This document shows, one piece after another, positions 17,711 to 29,487 of a DNA stretch of 64,000 nt. Within the stretch, counting starts at the first letter, position 1. Every line of letters begins with the position of its first letter. The position numbers were made by a program, and so were the translations under genes. The notes below the pieces were generated by a model. The model was given only the letters and a program-made list of their open reading frames with translations, did not search any database and was not told the DNA's origin. Source of the DNA: an uncultured Bacteroides sp. (GTDB taxonomy: Bacteria > Bacteroidota > Bacteroidia > Bacteroidales > Bacteroidaceae); contig CAAEFE010000120.1 of NCBI GenBank assembly GCA_900755095.1, positions 1 to 64,000 of the forward strand, given 5' to 3'.

Positions 17711-18709
17711 ATGGGTGAACATATATGTTTTAGGAGAAATGAACGTTTAGCGACAGTCAACCCTTATTGGAGAGGAAATCCGATGGTGCGCGGGCGTTTT
17801 TTTAATCGGCAGCATCGCTTCCGTCCGGGGATGGGGAGTGTACTGAAATGGCGTCTTTCGTCCAATCCCCAACGCAAAGAGAAGAAAACGGTGAAATGGG
17901 ATCCAAAGGTTTGTTATCTCCGTTCATTGGATGCAGTGGTGGGAGATTCCCTGATATGGCTCGGACATAATTCTTTCTTTCTCCAGTTAGCAGGTAAACG
18001 AATCATGTTCGATCCTGTGTTCGGCAGTATTCCTTTTGTGAAGAGACAGAGCGAGTTTCCCGCTAATCCTGACATATTTACAGGGATTGATTATCTACTT
18101 GTCAGCCATGACCATTTCGATCATTTGGATAAACAGAGTATAGCCCGTTTACTGAAGAATAACCCGCAAATGAAACTCTTTTGCGGCTTGGGAACCGGTG
18201 AGCTGATTCAGGGATGGTTTCCCGAAATGAAAGTGATTGAAGCCGGATGGTATCAACAAATGGAAGATGAGGGATTGAAGATTACTTTTCTACCGGCACA
18301 ACACTGGAGCAAACGTTCCGTACGTGATGGTGGCCAGCGACTGTGGGGAGCTTTCATGCTGCAAGGAAATGGAATTTCTCTTTATTATAGCGGTGATACA
18401 GGTTATTCCAGTCACTTCCGTGAGATTCCCGATCTGTTCGGAGCACCGGATTATGCTTTGTTAGGCATCGGGGCATACAAACCTCGCTGGTTTATGCGTC
18501 CCAATCATATATCGCCTTACGAATCATTGACTGCCGCCGAGGAAATGCATGCTGGTCTTACCATTCCCATGCATTATGGCACATTCGATTTGTCTGACGA
18601 GCCTTTGCATGATCCCCCGAAAGTCTTCGCAACAGAGGCTAAGAAACGGAAGATTCCGGTGAAGATTCCCTATTTGGGAGAGATTGTGAAATTGAATAAA
18701 CAGAAATAA
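17711..18709 (+). CDS. Metallo-beta-lactamase-fold hydrolase (NAPE-PLD-like)
   Basis: A 332-residue metal-dependent hydrolase. The metal-binding motif is SHDHFDHLD, with further ligands in the AQHWSKR segment, YYSGDTGYS and MHYGTFD. The overall layout resembles bacterial homologues of N-acyl-phosphatidylethanolamine phospholipase D and UlaG-like lactonases. A phospholipid or acylamide substrate is possible but not shown by sequence. No signal peptide is seen, so it is probably cytoplasmic. Confidence 0.85.
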   Translation: MGEHICFRRNERLATVNPYWRGNPMVRGRFFNRQHRFRPGMGSVLKWRLSSNPQRKEKKTVKWDPKVCYLRSLDAVVGDSLIWLGHNSFFLQLAGKRIMFDPVFGSIPFVKRQSEFPANPDIFTGIDYLLVSHDHFDHLDKQSIARLLKNNPQMKLFCGLGTGELIQGWFPEMKVIEAGWYQQMEDEGLKITFLPAQHWSKRSVRDGGQRLWGAFMLQGNGISLYYSGDTGYSSHFREIPDLFGAPDYALLGIGAYKPRWFMRPNHISPYESLTAAEEMHAGLTIPMHYGTFDLSDEPLHDPPKVFATEAKKRKIPVKIPYLGEIVKLNKQK

Positions 18710-18747
18710 TTAGATAAGTACCTGCCATGAATTAATCGTTATTTTTC

Positions 18748-18822
18748 TAGGTACGGATTTCACGGTTTTTAGTGTTGTTATTGTTGCAAAGTAACCGTGT
18801 TAATCTGTGTAATCCGTGCCTA
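18748..18822. repeat. Intergenic inverted repeat (AATCTGTG/AATCCGTG family)
   Basis: Arms TAGGTACGGATT (18748-18759) and AATCCGTGCCTA (18811-18822) pair with one mismatch, and inner arms CACGGTT (18761-18767) and AACCGTG (18793-18799) pair perfectly. The words resemble those in the repeat at 56254-56357. It fills most of the 160-base gap before the flavin reductase. Confidence 0.55.
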
Positions 18823-18868
18823 AATTATTATATAAACTAATTATGAATACATATTTACGAATAAAGAG

Positions 18869-19375
18869 ATGAAGAAATTAGAAGTAAAAGATTTGAAAGA
18901 AAACTTTTTCGAAGCGATCGGAAAAGAGTGGATGCTGGTTACAGCCGGAACAAAAGAGAAGTTTAACACGATGACAGCAAGTTGGGGTGGCATCGGCTGG
19001 TTGTGGAATAAACCGGTTGCTTTCGTTTTTATCCGTCCCGAACGGTATACATACGAGTTTGTAGAGAAGAACGATTACCTGACACTTTCTTTCTTAGGAG
19101 AAGAAAATAAGAAAATTCACGCTGTTTGTGGTTCCAAGTCGGGACGTAATATAGATAAAGTAAAAGAAACCGGATTGAAACCTGTATTTACAGAAAAAGG
19201 AAATGTCCTGTTCGAGCAGGCACGTTTGAGTCTGGAATGTAAGAAACTTTATGCTGACACTATCAAACCGGAATGTTTTCTGGATAAAGAATCAATAGAA
19301 AAGTGGTACGGTGGTGCTCATGGAGGTTTCCATAAGATGTATATTGTAGAAATTGAAAATATTTATTCGGAGTAA
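18869..19375 (+). CDS. Flavin reductase family protein
   Basis: A 168-residue FMN-binding split-barrel protein. The NTMTASWGGIGWLWNKP and FVFIRPERYTYEF segments form the flavin pocket typical of flavoredoxin-like reductases. It would transfer electrons via bound FMN; the partner is unknown. It is a single gene followed by a hairpin terminator. Confidence 0.88.
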   Translation: MKKLEVKDLKENFFEAIGKEWMLVTAGTKEKFNTMTASWGGIGWLWNKPVAFVFIRPERYTYEFVEKNDYLTLSFLGEENKKIHAVCGSKSGRNIDKVKETGLKPVFTEKGNVLFEQARLSLECKKLYADTIKPECFLDKESIEKWYGGAHGGFHKMYIVEIENIYSE

Positions 19376-19424
19376 ATTTAGCGAGCTTTTTTATAATTTT
19401 AGCCGATTTTGATGAATGCAATGG

Positions 19425-19467
19425 AGAAGCCCCTGAACTCAAAAGATTGAGAACAGGGGCTTCTTTT
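19425..19467. terminator. Bidirectional terminator
   Basis: Perfect 11-base arms AGAAGCCCCTG (19425-19435) and CAGGGGCTTCT, flanked by T's, lie between the convergent flavin reductase and S9 peptidase genes. Confidence 0.8.
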
Positions 19468-19508
19468 AGTTTACTATGTTTATTCTACTATGTAATTAAC
19501 GTAAAATT

Positions 19509-21611
19509 TTATTTAGACGGAGCTTTCTTCACCCATTTGTCCAACCATTCAAAGAATGTGCGCTGCCATAACACTCCATTCTGTGGCTTCAATACCCAGT
19601 GGTTTTCATCCGGATAAATCAGCAGCTCTGCAGGAACACCACGCATCACGGCAGCATCAAAAGCAGCCATAGCCTGATTAGCCAGGATACGGTAGTCTTT
19701 TTCTCCATGGATACAGAGAATAGGAGTATCCCATTTCTCTACGAATAGGTGAGGAGAGTTGGCAAACGTACGCTGTGCCACCGGATTCTGTTTTTCCCAG
19801 TATGCGCCTCCCATATCCCAGTTGGCAAACCATTTTTCTTCAGTTTCCAGATATTGCATTTCCATGTTGAAGATACCATCATGAGCAATGAACGCTTTGA
19901 ACCGTTTGTCGTGATGTCCGGCCAACCAATATACGGAGAATCCTCCGAAGCTGGCACCTACGCATCCCAGACGATCTTTGTCCACATACGGCTCTTTTGC
20001 CATTTCATCGATAGCAGTGAAGTAATCCTTCATACACTGGCCACCGTAATCGCCGCTAATCTGTTCGTTCCATTCCACACCGAATCCCGGCAAACCGCGA
20101 CGGTTCGGAGCAACGATGATATAATCATTAGCTGCCATAATCTGGAAGTTCCAGCGATAAGACCAGAACTGGCTTACCGGACTCTGCGGACCTCCTTCGC
20201 AGAACAGTAAAGTCGGATATTTCTTGTTCGGATCAAACTGTGGAGGATAAATCACCCATGTCAACATCTGTTTACCATCTGTTGTTTTCATCCAGCGACC
20301 TTCCACTTTACCCATTTCCAACTGGTCATAGATTTGTTTGTTCTCCTGTGTCAGTTGAGTGGTAGAACCATCCAGTGCCACAGAGTAAATCTCATCACCC
20401 ATACTCATTGAATGACGTTTCGCAATCAGCTTATCTCCGAAAAGAGCTACCCCTTCGTAATCATACATTCCTGAAGTAATAGCCTTTACCGAATCATTTG
20501 CCAGGTCAAGCGCATAAATTTGTGATTCTCCATGCCATACACCTGTGAAATAGATCACTTTAGCATCTGCTCCCCAGACAAAAGCATCCACATTCGATTC
20601 GAATGCCTTACTCACAAAACGCTTCTCGCCAGTTTCCAGGTTCATGATGAACAGACGGTTCAGATCAGCTTCGTATCCGTCACGTTCCATGCTCTGCCAG
20701 GCAATATACTTGCCGTCCGGTGAGTATTGCGGGTTGGTATCATATCCTTTGTTCTCTTCAGTAATATTTTCTGTTTTCTTAGTATTCAAGTCATAGATAT
20801 AAATATCAGAGTTGGTAGAAATCGCATATTCCAGTCCTGTCTTTTTACGGCAAGTGTAAGCCACTTTGTCCGAAGTCATATTCCAGGCAAGTTGCTCAAT
20901 GCCACCCCAAGGCTTCATCGGACTTTCATACGGTTCGTCGTTCAGAATATCCACAATATTGGAAATGCCGTTACCATCAAAGTCGGCAACAAAAGGATGC
21001 GGAGCGGTCGTCACCCATTCATCCCAATGTTTGTACATCAGGTCGGTAACGATGATACCGGTAGCTTTCGGCAGGTCCGGATACTTATCAACAGTGCTTT
21101 CTTTCGTCTTTACTTGTGAAATAAACAGCAGTTTTTTGCCATCCGGTGAGATGGAATATCCTTCAATATCTCCGTCGTAGTTGGTCAGCTGCTTGCGCCC
21201 GCTACCATCCGGATTCATTTCATAAAGCTGGCTGCTTCCGTTGTCATTACTTAAGAATGCCAGTTTAGTGCCTCCCTTAATCCAAGTCACCTCATTTTCC
21301 TGATACGGGGTATGAGTGATTTGTTGATTTTCGCTTCCATCTGCGTTCATCACGAAAACTTCGCGGTTACTCTTGTTTTCCGGTACGCTGTAATACGCTA
21401 CCGTATACGCAATTTTCTTTCCGTCGGGCGATACGGCGAATCCGCCGATACGTCCCATAGCCCAAAGTGCTTCGGGAGTCATGCGCTTCCCTTCGATCTT
21501 AATATCCGATTTCTCGATAAGCACCTGATCTGTCTTGCCTGCGTCTTTGGTTCCTCCGCAGGCAGCTAACAACATTGCTGCCGACATCATAATTAAATTA
21601 GCTTGTCTCAT
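19509..21611 (-). CDS. S9-family prolyl-oligopeptidase-type lipoprotein peptidase
   Basis: A 700-residue serine peptidase anchored as a lipoprotein (lipobox LAAC, Cys18). Residues 40-420 contain the beta-propeller repeats with TolB-like phrases such as SPDGKKIAYTV. The alpha/beta-hydrolase domain follows with nucleophile Ser554 in GASFGG, Asp639 in HGEKDYRI and His671 in ENHWV. Relatives cleave dipeptides or acyl-amino acids from peptides at the cell envelope (DPP5/acylaminoacyl-peptidase-like). It ends the pyrG-yidC-MATE-S9 group, 48 bases after the MATE gene. Confidence 0.9.
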   Translation of the reverse strand: MRQANLIMMSAAMLLAACGGTKDAGKTDQVLIEKSDIKIEGKRMTPEALWAMGRIGGFAVSPDGKKIAYTVAYYSVPENKSNREVFVMNADGSENQQITHTPYQENEVTWIKGGTKLAFLSNDNGSSQLYEMNPDGSGRKQLTNYDGDIEGYSISPDGKKLLFISQVKTKESTVDKYPDLPKATGIIVTDLMYKHWDEWVTTAPHPFVADFDGNGISNIVDILNDEPYESPMKPWGGIEQLAWNMTSDKVAYTCRKKTGLEYAISTNSDIYIYDLNTKKTENITEENKGYDTNPQYSPDGKYIAWQSMERDGYEADLNRLFIMNLETGEKRFVSKAFESNVDAFVWGADAKVIYFTGVWHGESQIYALDLANDSVKAITSGMYDYEGVALFGDKLIAKRHSMSMGDEIYSVALDGSTTQLTQENKQIYDQLEMGKVEGRWMKTTDGKQMLTWVIYPPQFDPNKKYPTLLFCEGGPQSPVSQFWSYRWNFQIMAANDYIIVAPNRRGLPGFGVEWNEQISGDYGGQCMKDYFTAIDEMAKEPYVDKDRLGCVGASFGGFSVYWLAGHHDKRFKAFIAHDGIFNMEMQYLETEEKWFANWDMGGAYWEKQNPVAQRTFANSPHLFVEKWDTPILCIHGEKDYRILANQAMAAFDAAVMRGVPAELLIYPDENHWVLKPQNGVLWQRTFFEWLDKWVKKAPSK

Positions 21612-21659
21612 ATATTTTATGAAATGTTTATTTTCTTGCGAAGATAGTGAAAAAAGGAT

Positions 21660-22991
21660 TTAAATCTTCTTTTTCTGCCAGTTTCCTTTCTTCATATACC
21701 AGTAGCAGAACATCAGCGTGAAAATACCATATACGCATTCCGTTGTCCAGGCAAATGCGACGTCCATCCGCAGGTACATGATGAAATATGCAGAGTATGT
21801 GACGTAGATAGCCAATACACAAAGTTCCATAGCCAGTGCAGTCCGCGTATTCCCTGTACCTGATACCGATTGGAAATAAACATTGGCAGGCACCAGCACC
21901 AGATAGGCAGAACACAATACCCATAGTGAAGGCACGGATGCTGCTCTCAAATCCGGCATATCTGTATAAATACGTAGGATCAGATCCGGAAATAGACAGA
22001 AGAATATCAGAATTGGCAATACAAATATATATCCAATGCGAATGTGCTGCCTGATAGTACCCCGTACACAATCCTGTTCACCTGCACCGATCAGATTGCT
22101 GACCAATGAACCACAGGTGGATGCAAATGCCATTGCAATCATAAACGGGATTCCCGACACGTTTCGGATAATGTTCGCGATTGCCAAAGAGCGCTCTCCC
22201 AAATGTTCCACAAATAGAAAGAACATAAACCAGGTAGACAAAGAAACAAAGTTCTGAATCATTGTCCACACAGAAACATTCAGTATTCGTTTCAGTGTTT
22301 TCCCTTGGAACTTAGGCAGTATATTCAATGCATACTTCCTGCAGTCAATCCGCTTCCAGGTATAGATGATAAAGAAAATCACCGATACCATTTCAGCCAG
22401 CGAAGAGCCGATAGCAGCACCGGCAATTCCCAATTGCGGGAAACCGAATTTACCGAAAATCAGGATATAATTGAATACCACATTCGAAAGTACCATCACA
22501 ATAGAGTTCAAAGTCAGCGTCTTGGTTTGTGTCGTACCTACAAAGAAGGCGCGGAACATCACCATGATGAAAGAGAAGAAGAACCCGTACACACGCCAAT
22601 GAATATAACTTTCGGCTGCATCATAAATATGAGGAGACGAAATGATATTCTTGAGGATATATGGTGAGAATACGATGAAGAACGTGAATAAAATCACTGC
22701 CATGGCAAGCAGGAAATATATGCCCTGATAAAAAATGGGTCCGATTTCCTTGTAGTTTCCTTCTCCATTGCGACGCGCAATTAATATCTGGGCACCGATG
22801 CTGAAACCGAATGCCATCATGAAAATGGCAAGGTAATATACACCTGCAATGGCGGAAGCACCTAATTCGATTTCTCCGACACGTCCCAGAAAAGCAGTGT
22901 CCGTCATACCAATCATCTGTTCCATAATCAGACTGATTAGGATAGGGTAGGAGATTGTCCAGATTTGTTTATAAGAATATTTAGTTTTCAT
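21660..22991 (-). CDS. MATE-family efflux transporter
   Basis: A 443-residue inner-membrane exporter with about 12 helices in two homologous halves. It begins YKQIWTISYPILISLIMEQM and has GMTDTAFLGRVGEIELGA in helix 1-2, matching the NorM/DinF group that exports cationic compounds with sodium or protons. The substrate is unknown. A hairpin separates it from yidC upstream. Confidence 0.92.
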   Translation of the reverse strand: MKTKYSYKQIWTISYPILISLIMEQMIGMTDTAFLGRVGEIELGASAIAGVYYLAIFMMAFGFSIGAQILIARRNGEGNYKEIGPIFYQGIYFLLAMAVILFTFFIVFSPYILKNIISSPHIYDAAESYIHWRVYGFFFSFIMVMFRAFFVGTTQTKTLTLNSIVMVLSNVVFNYILIFGKFGFPQLGIAGAAIGSSLAEMVSVIFFIIYTWKRIDCRKYALNILPKFQGKTLKRILNVSVWTMIQNFVSLSTWFMFFLFVEHLGERSLAIANIIRNVSGIPFMIAMAFASTCGSLVSNLIGAGEQDCVRGTIRQHIRIGYIFVLPILIFFCLFPDLILRIYTDMPDLRAASVPSLWVLCSAYLVLVPANVYFQSVSGTGNTRTALAMELCVLAIYVTYSAYFIMYLRMDVAFAWTTECVYGIFTLMFCYWYMKKGNWQKKKI

Positions 22992-23011
22992 CCTATTTTA
23001 TTTTTTAGAGA

Positions 23012-23051
23012 AAGAAAGCCGGGCAACCAAAATAGGATGTCCGGCTTTCTT
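23012..23051 (-). terminator. Hairpin between yidC and the MATE gene
   Basis: Perfect 11-base arms (AAGAAAGCCGG and its complement, 23012-23022 and 23041-23051) lie 25 bases after the yidC stop. The tail is pyrimidine-rich, not a clean T run, so read-through is likely. Confidence 0.55.
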
Positions 23052-23075
23052 AGAATATGATTCAGGAATTACTCC

Positions 23076-24929
23076 TTATTTTTTATTCTGTCTTTGCTGC
23101 TGCAATTGCTCTTGTTGCTTTTGCATCGCCTCCAGGCGAGCAGCAAATCCGGTCTTTTTCATTTGTTTCGGGTCTTTCTTTTTCGCTTCAAGAATAGCCA
23201 ACAATTTAGTTTCGTCAGTCGTTCTACGAAGCAGAATCATAGTACCCACACTAATCAGCGTTGACACGAAGTAGTAATAGTTCAAACCTGACGGATAATC
23301 GTTCAAGACGAACAAGAACATAATCGGCATCAGATACATCATCCATTTCATAGCCGCCATTTGTGGCTGCGCTCCGGTATCCTGCATAGACATTGTGTAC
23401 TTTGTGTTCAAGATGTTTGTCAACGTCATCAGCAAGCAGAACAAGCTAAGGTGATTGCCAAGGAACGGGATATGGAACGGGAATGTGATGATAGCGTCAT
23501 AAGTAGAAAGGTCGTCCGCCCACAAGAAACTCTGTTGACGCAGTTCGATAGCACTCGGCACGAACATAAACAAAGCCATCAGGATAGGGAACTGCAATAA
23601 CATCGGCAGACAGCCACCCATCGGGCTTACCCCGTATTGGCTGTAAAGGCTCATCACCTCCTGCTGTTTCTTCATTGCATCTTCCTGCTTGGGATATTTC
23701 TTGTTGATTTCATCAATTTTCGGTTTCAATACACGCATCTTGGCAGAAGACATGTACGTTTTCCAGGTAGCCGGATAAACCAGCACTTTCACCATAATAG
23801 TTAGAATCAACAGAACGATACCCATGCTCAATCCCCAGCCGGACAACCAGTCGAATACGTTGATCGTGATAAACTGGTTAATCCAGCGAATCAGCGGCCA
23901 ACCCAGGTAAACCAGTCGGTGAAGCTCCCATTTCTCGTCACGTCCTTTATCCAGCGCTTTCAGCGTCTTGAAGTGGTTTGGACCGAAGTAGAAGTACATC
24001 TCTGTCGGTTCCTTGCCTGACGGATCAAAGAAAGTATTCATTTCGGCAGAATAATCTTTGATATATCCGCTTCCCTGTTGTTCCATTCTTGACTTAACGG
24101 AAACCTTGTCGAAATCCTGTTCAGCGATAAATACAGACGAGAAGAACTGATTCTTGAAAGCTACCCAATCAATGCGTCCCGGCAAATCCTGACTGTCATC
24201 TTTGGCAGCAGACAAGTTGTCTACATTGTCACCTGTTACTTTATAAGTCAGTTCCGACAGACGATTCTCATAAGTGAATCCTTTTTCCAGTTGGCGGGCA
24301 CGTTGTGACCAGTCGATGTCCACATACTTGGTGCTTGCCAACTTGTTTTCCATGCCTGTCGCTTTGATTTCAAAGTTCATCAGGTAGCTATCCGGTTTCA
24401 GCGTATAGATGAAATCGATATAGCTTGCGCTATCCGCAGCCAGACGCATTGTAACACTACTGTCCGTCTTGTTCACAGCTTCAAAGAAATAATCTTTGGT
24501 CTGGATGACTCCTGCCTTGTTGTAGAAGTTGAAGTTCATCGAAGCATCGTCACCGTCGAACAGCATGACCGGCGTCTTTTTGTCCTGTGCCATATAATCT
24601 TTCAGCATGGCTGAATAGACACGTCCGCCTTTGGTTGTGAAAGTGATTTCCGCTACATTATTCTGGATGCTGATTTTAGAGTCGGTTCCATGCAAGGCAT
24701 TGAAAAACAAAGCAGAAGAATCGGCAGCCGATGCCACCTCTTTTTGACTGTTAGCCAGTGCAGCTTCCGTTTTAGCCTTCAACGCTTCCTCCTGCTGCTG
24801 TACCACGGCAATAGAATCGTAGTATTTTTTTTGCGCAGCTATCTGTTCCTCGCTTGGACGGCTCAAAAAACTGAATCCTACCAATAATATACCTATCAGA
24901 ACGAGACCTGTGATGGTGTTTTTATCCAT
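23076..24929 (-). CDS. yidC: YidC membrane protein insertase
   Basis: A 617-residue Oxa1-family insertase that inserts inner-membrane proteins with or without Sec. Residues 1-20 form the first membrane helix, about 25-350 the periplasmic domain, and the conserved five-helix core follows. The core contains [20 protein letters not shown] and the [15 protein letters not shown] segment. The C terminus is lysine- and glutamine-rich, consistent with ribosome contact. It lies 58 bases downstream of pyrG, an arrangement I recall from other Bacteroides. Confidence 0.96.
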   Translation of the reverse strand: MDKNTITGLVLIGILLVGFSFLSRPSEEQIAAQKKYYDSIAVVQQQEEALKAKTEAALANSQKEVASAADSSALFFNALHGTDSKISIQNNVAEITFTTKGGRVYSAMLKDYMAQDKKTPVMLFDGDDASMNFNFYNKAGVIQTKDYFFEAVNKTDSSVTMRLAADSASYIDFIYTLKPDSYLMNFEIKATGMENKLASTKYVDIDWSQRARQLEKGFTYENRLSELTYKVTGDNVDNLSAAKDDSQDLPGRIDWVAFKNQFFSSVFIAEQDFDKVSVKSRMEQQGSGYIKDYSAEMNTFFDPSGKEPTEMYFYFGPNHFKTLKALDKGRDEKWELHRLVYLGWPLIRWINQFITINVFDWLSGWGLSMGIVLLILTIMVKVLVYPATWKTYMSSAKMRVLKPKIDEINKKYPKQEDAMKKQQEVMSLYSQYGVSPMGGCLPMLLQFPILMALFMFVPSAIELRQQSFLWADDLSTYDAIITFPFHIPFLGNHLSLFCLLMTLTNILNTKYTMSMQDTGAQPQMAAMKWMMYLMPIMFLFVLNDYPSGLNYYYFVSTLISVGTMILLRRTTDETKLLAILEAKKKDPKQMKKTGFAARLEAMQKQQEQLQQQRQNKK

Positions 24930-24987
24930 TCTTATTTTAATTACAAATTATATAAATTACAAACTACCGGTTGTTTACCACGTATCG

Positions 24988-26637
<1,650 letters not shown>

Positions 26638-26671
26638 TTACTTAGTAGTATTCTTACGAACTTAAAAACCG

Positions 26672-26679
26672 CAAAATTA
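26672..26679 (-). promoter_or_regulatory. -7 element (TAATTTTG) of pyrG
   Basis: TAATTTTG on the minus strand lies 58 bases before the pyrG start. Confidence 0.5.
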
Positions 26680-26773
26680 TAAAAAAAAGAGGAAGATTAC
26701 AGTCTTTCGTCTCCACAATTTTATTAAAAAATGCAATTTTAAAAGAATCCTATGATTTCTAAACAAAATAATG

Positions 26774-26781
26774 TAGCTTTG
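26774..26781 (+). promoter_or_regulatory. -7 element (TAGCTTTG)
   Basis: TAGCTTTG fits TAnnTTTG and lies 21 bases before the DUF3078-like gene. Confidence 0.5.
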
Positions 26782-26802
26782 CAACCTAAACCATAGACAA
26801 AT

Positions 26803-28311
26803 ATGATGAGAATTACTACTTTATGTTCAGCGTTTATCCTGTCAATCTTATCGTTATCGCTTTTTGCGCAGGAACCTGTCGAATCCGCTTCACTTCCGAC
26901 TGACTCTCTGCAGCCTGCTCCTGAAGTGATTAAACCAGCCAAAACGGTTAAATCTTCAACAGTTGTGGCAAAAGCCAGAGTCGTGAAAACAGATACGCTT
27001 TCGGCGGAGCTTCAGAAATATTTGATGCTCAAACTGAATATGTCGGGGCCGACTCCGAAACTGGATACCGTTTCTTATTTATATAATAAGTATGTTGCGC
27101 AATTAGATTATTTGAACGACCTGTCTGTGCCGCCACGTTATATTCCGTCTGATCCCGATTATTTCCGTCTGTTCACACCATTAGCATATTATTATGCTCC
27201 GATGGCACAATATTCGAAATTGGAATGGAAACCTATGCAATGGGATGCCACTCCTCAATTGACGGCGGAACTTCTGCCTTATGATACCCTGGCATTTACC
27301 AAGACCCAGCGTGCTGAGAAAATAGTGAATAGTGCATTGATGGATCTTTATTTGGAGCGTCCGAACTTGGTTGTCACTACAGAAGACCGTATTATGAGTC
27401 GTGATGTATTCCGTCATGATGTGAAGCCGAAGATATCTCCGAAAGCAACAGTTATCCATCTGTTCCAACCGGAAAATATGGATGATAATGTAGGCAAGGC
27501 CAATATGAAGATTAGCCGACCGAACTGGTGGGTGACCGGAGGTAACGGATCGTTGCAGATCAGTCAGAACCACCTTTCGGATAACTGGTATAAGGGAGGA
27601 GAAAGTAACTTCTCCGGATTAGCCACTTTCCAGGTTTTTGCCAACTATAATGACAATGAAAAAGTCTTGTTTGAGAACCAGCTGGAAGCTAAAGTGGGGA
27701 TGACCTCCACTCCGTCAGATGAATATCATAAATATCTGTTCAATACCGACCAGTTTCGTTTATATAATAAATTAGGTTTGAGAGCTTTCAAGAATTGGTA
27801 TTATACCATTTCTTCCGAGTTCAAGACCCAGTTCTTTAATGGTTATAAAGCCAATAGCGAGGAATTAGTTTCCGCTTTCATGTCTCCGGCAGATTTGGCG
27901 GTCAGTGTCGGTATGGACTATAAATTGAGCAAGAAGAAATTTAATCTTTCAGTCTTTATGGCACCGTTGACTTACAACTTGCGTTATATCGGTAGCTCTG
28001 AGGTAGACGAAACTAAGTTTGGCTTAGACAAAGGAAAATGCTCTAAAAATGACTTTGGTTCCCAGTTACAATCTACATTGAACTGGACCATTATTTCTGC
28101 AGTAACTTTAGAGTCTCGTCTCAATTATCTGACCAACTATCATTGGGCACGTGTAGAATGGGAAAATACATTCAACTTCGTATTGAACCGTTATCTTTCT
28201 ACTAAGCTCTATATACATACCCGTTTTGACGACAGCTCGAAACCGACTGAAGGAGACAGCTTCTTCCAGTTGAAAGAATTGCTTAGCTTCGGTATCAATT
28301 ATAAGTGGTAA
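26803..28311 (+). CDS. DUF3078-like outer-membrane protein
   Basis: A 502-residue exported protein with a signal peptide ending SLFAQ. The second half has strand-rich segments ([18 protein letters not shown], then repeated aromatic-ended strands to [10 protein letters not shown]), as expected of an outer-membrane barrel. I recognise it as the Bacteroidetes DUF3078-type family, whose function is unknown. It is transcribed away from pyrG and ends in a strong terminator just before the capsule promoter. Confidence 0.7.
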   Translation: MMRITTLCSAFILSILSLSLFAQEPVESASLPTDSLQPAPEVIKPAKTVKSSTVVAKARVVKTDTLSAELQKYLMLKLNMSGPTPKLDTVSYLYNKYVAQLDYLNDLSVPPRYIPSDPDYFRLFTPLAYYYAPMAQYSKLEWKPMQWDATPQLTAELLPYDTLAFTKTQRAEKIVNSALMDLYLERPNLVVTTEDRIMSRDVFRHDVKPKISPKATVIHLFQPENMDDNVGKANMKISRPNWWVTGGNGSLQISQNHLSDNWYKGGESNFSGLATFQVFANYNDNEKVLFENQLEAKVGMTSTPSDEYHKYLFNTDQFRLYNKLGLRAFKNWYYTISSEFKTQFFNGYKANSEELVSAFMSPADLAVSVGMDYKLSKKKFNLSVFMAPLTYNLRYIGSSEVDETKFGLDKGKCSKNDFGSQLQSTLNWTIISAVTLESRLNYLTNYHWARVEWENTFNFVLNRYLSTKLYIHTRFDDSSKPTEGDSFFQLKELLSFGINYKW

Positions 28312-28328
28312 GTAAATCAAAGAAATAG

Positions 28329-28360
28329 AAATCAGGCGCGGAAATTCCGCGCCTGATTTG
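28329..28360. terminator. Strong terminator before the capsule locus
   Basis: A near-continuous GC-rich stem (core CAGGCGCGGAA with its complement) flanked by A and T residues. It insulates the capsule operon from the upstream gene. Confidence 0.85.
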
Positions 28361-28482
28361 TTTAGGGATGTTGTATAAAATATGGGTGGTAGAATAGAAC
28401 CAATGTGATAGCGGATTTTTCACGTCCAAGATAGTCTTAACTGTATATTTCTATTTGTATGTAAAAAAAGAATGCGTTTTTT

Positions 28483-28515
28483 CTTGTTTACTATTTATAA
28501 TTTTATCTATCTTTG
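28483..28515 (+). promoter_or_regulatory. Capsule operon promoter
   Basis: TATCTTTG (28508-28515) with CTTG 21 bases upstream (28483-28486). Transcription would start near 28522, giving a leader of about 50 bases before upxY. I saw no flanking inverted repeats of the kind that mark invertible capsule promoters. Confidence 0.6.
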
Positions 28516-28570
28516 TCACCGAATTCAATCCATTGCCTAAGGGGTATGGAAAAATGAGGGGTAAAAATAC

Positions 28571-29161
28571 ATGATCATTAAGAAAAATGACGATCGAAAT
28601 CTTCTGCCAACAGATGTGATTGGCAGCAGCGTAGCGCGCTCAAAACGTTGGTTGGTGGCAATCGTACGTATTTGTCACGAGAAAAAAACGGGTGAGCGGC
28701 TTACGAAAATGGGGATCGAAAATTTCCTTCCAATTCAACAAGAAGTCCATCAATGGAGCGACCGCCGTAAAATTGTCGACCGGGTACTGCTTCCGATGAT
28801 GATTTTCGTTCACGTTGATCTGCAAGAACAAAAAGAAGTCCTGACTTTATCTTCTATCAGCCGTTACATGGTATTACGTGGGGAGAGTACTCCGGCTGTT
28901 ATTCCTGATCAACAAATGTTGCGATTTAAGTTTATGCTCGATTACTCGGATGAGACGATTAGCATGAGTACATCGCCATTGGCTCCGGGAGAGAAAATAC
29001 GGGTAATCAAGGGACCATTGGCAGGATTGGAAGGGGAATTAGTACATGTGAATGGGAAATCGAAAGTTGCTGTTCGATTGACAATGTTAGGGTGTGCATG
29101 TGTAGATATACCGGCTGGGTGTGTAGAGCCGGTATCTGAAAATGGGGATTTACGTGATTGA
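28571..29161 (+). CDS. upxY: UpxY-family transcription antiterminator
   Basis: A 196-residue NusG-like protein that, in Bacteroides, binds the paused polymerase in its own capsule leader and prevents early termination. The NGN-like domain (about 22-125) includes KRWLVAIVRICHEKKTGERL and DRVLLPMMIFVHVD. The KOW-like segment follows at GEKIRVIKGPLAGLEGEL. It is the first gene of the capsule operon, as known for upxY genes. The usual partner upxZ, which inhibits antitermination of other capsule loci, is missing downstream. Confidence 0.93.
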   Translation: MIIKKNDDRNLLPTDVIGSSVARSKRWLVAIVRICHEKKTGERLTKMGIENFLPIQQEVHQWSDRRKIVDRVLLPMMIFVHVDLQEQKEVLTLSSISRYMVLRGESTPAVIPDQQMLRFKFMLDYSDETISMSTSPLAPGEKIRVIKGPLAGLEGELVHVNGKSKVAVRLTMLGCACVDIPAGCVEPVSENGDLRD

Positions 29162-29487
29162 GTAATCAATCTATTTTATAGGGGTATGGGGATTTTACTG
29201 CAAAAATGTAATGAAAGTCTGTAAAATAGCAGGCAGTCTATCTGACATCGGTAACCAAACAGTGGATATATTTATCGATGACCTCTCTCAAAAATAAAAA
29301 TCCATAAAGTATTATGAATTATATCTTTACAAAAGATATAGTGTAGAAATGTATGTCCGTATCGAAAGATGAAGGGATTCTCTGTTGGGCTACACCAACA
29401 TGGAAATCGTAGTCATAGTCCTTGTACTGATCATAATCAATCAGATAAATCAAATTTCGAAATATTATTTTATTCATTTATACTATA
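29162..29487 (+). other. Gap after upxY with no upxZ
   Basis: This 326-base stretch sits where upxZ normally lies. It encodes no UpxZ-like protein. Frames of 28 codons (from 29210) and 54 codons (29400-29564, hydrophobic N terminus, running into the next gene) exist but show no recognisable family. Confidence 0.6.

Noticed and set aside
28361..28570. Invertible promoter before upxY
   Set aside because: I looked for inverted repeats flanking the TATCTTTG promoter and found none, and no invertase gene is nearby.
29210..29296. A 28-codon frame (MKVCKIAGSLSDIGNQTVDI...) in the upxZ position
   Set aside because: Too short to be UpxZ and without family resemblance; could be chance.
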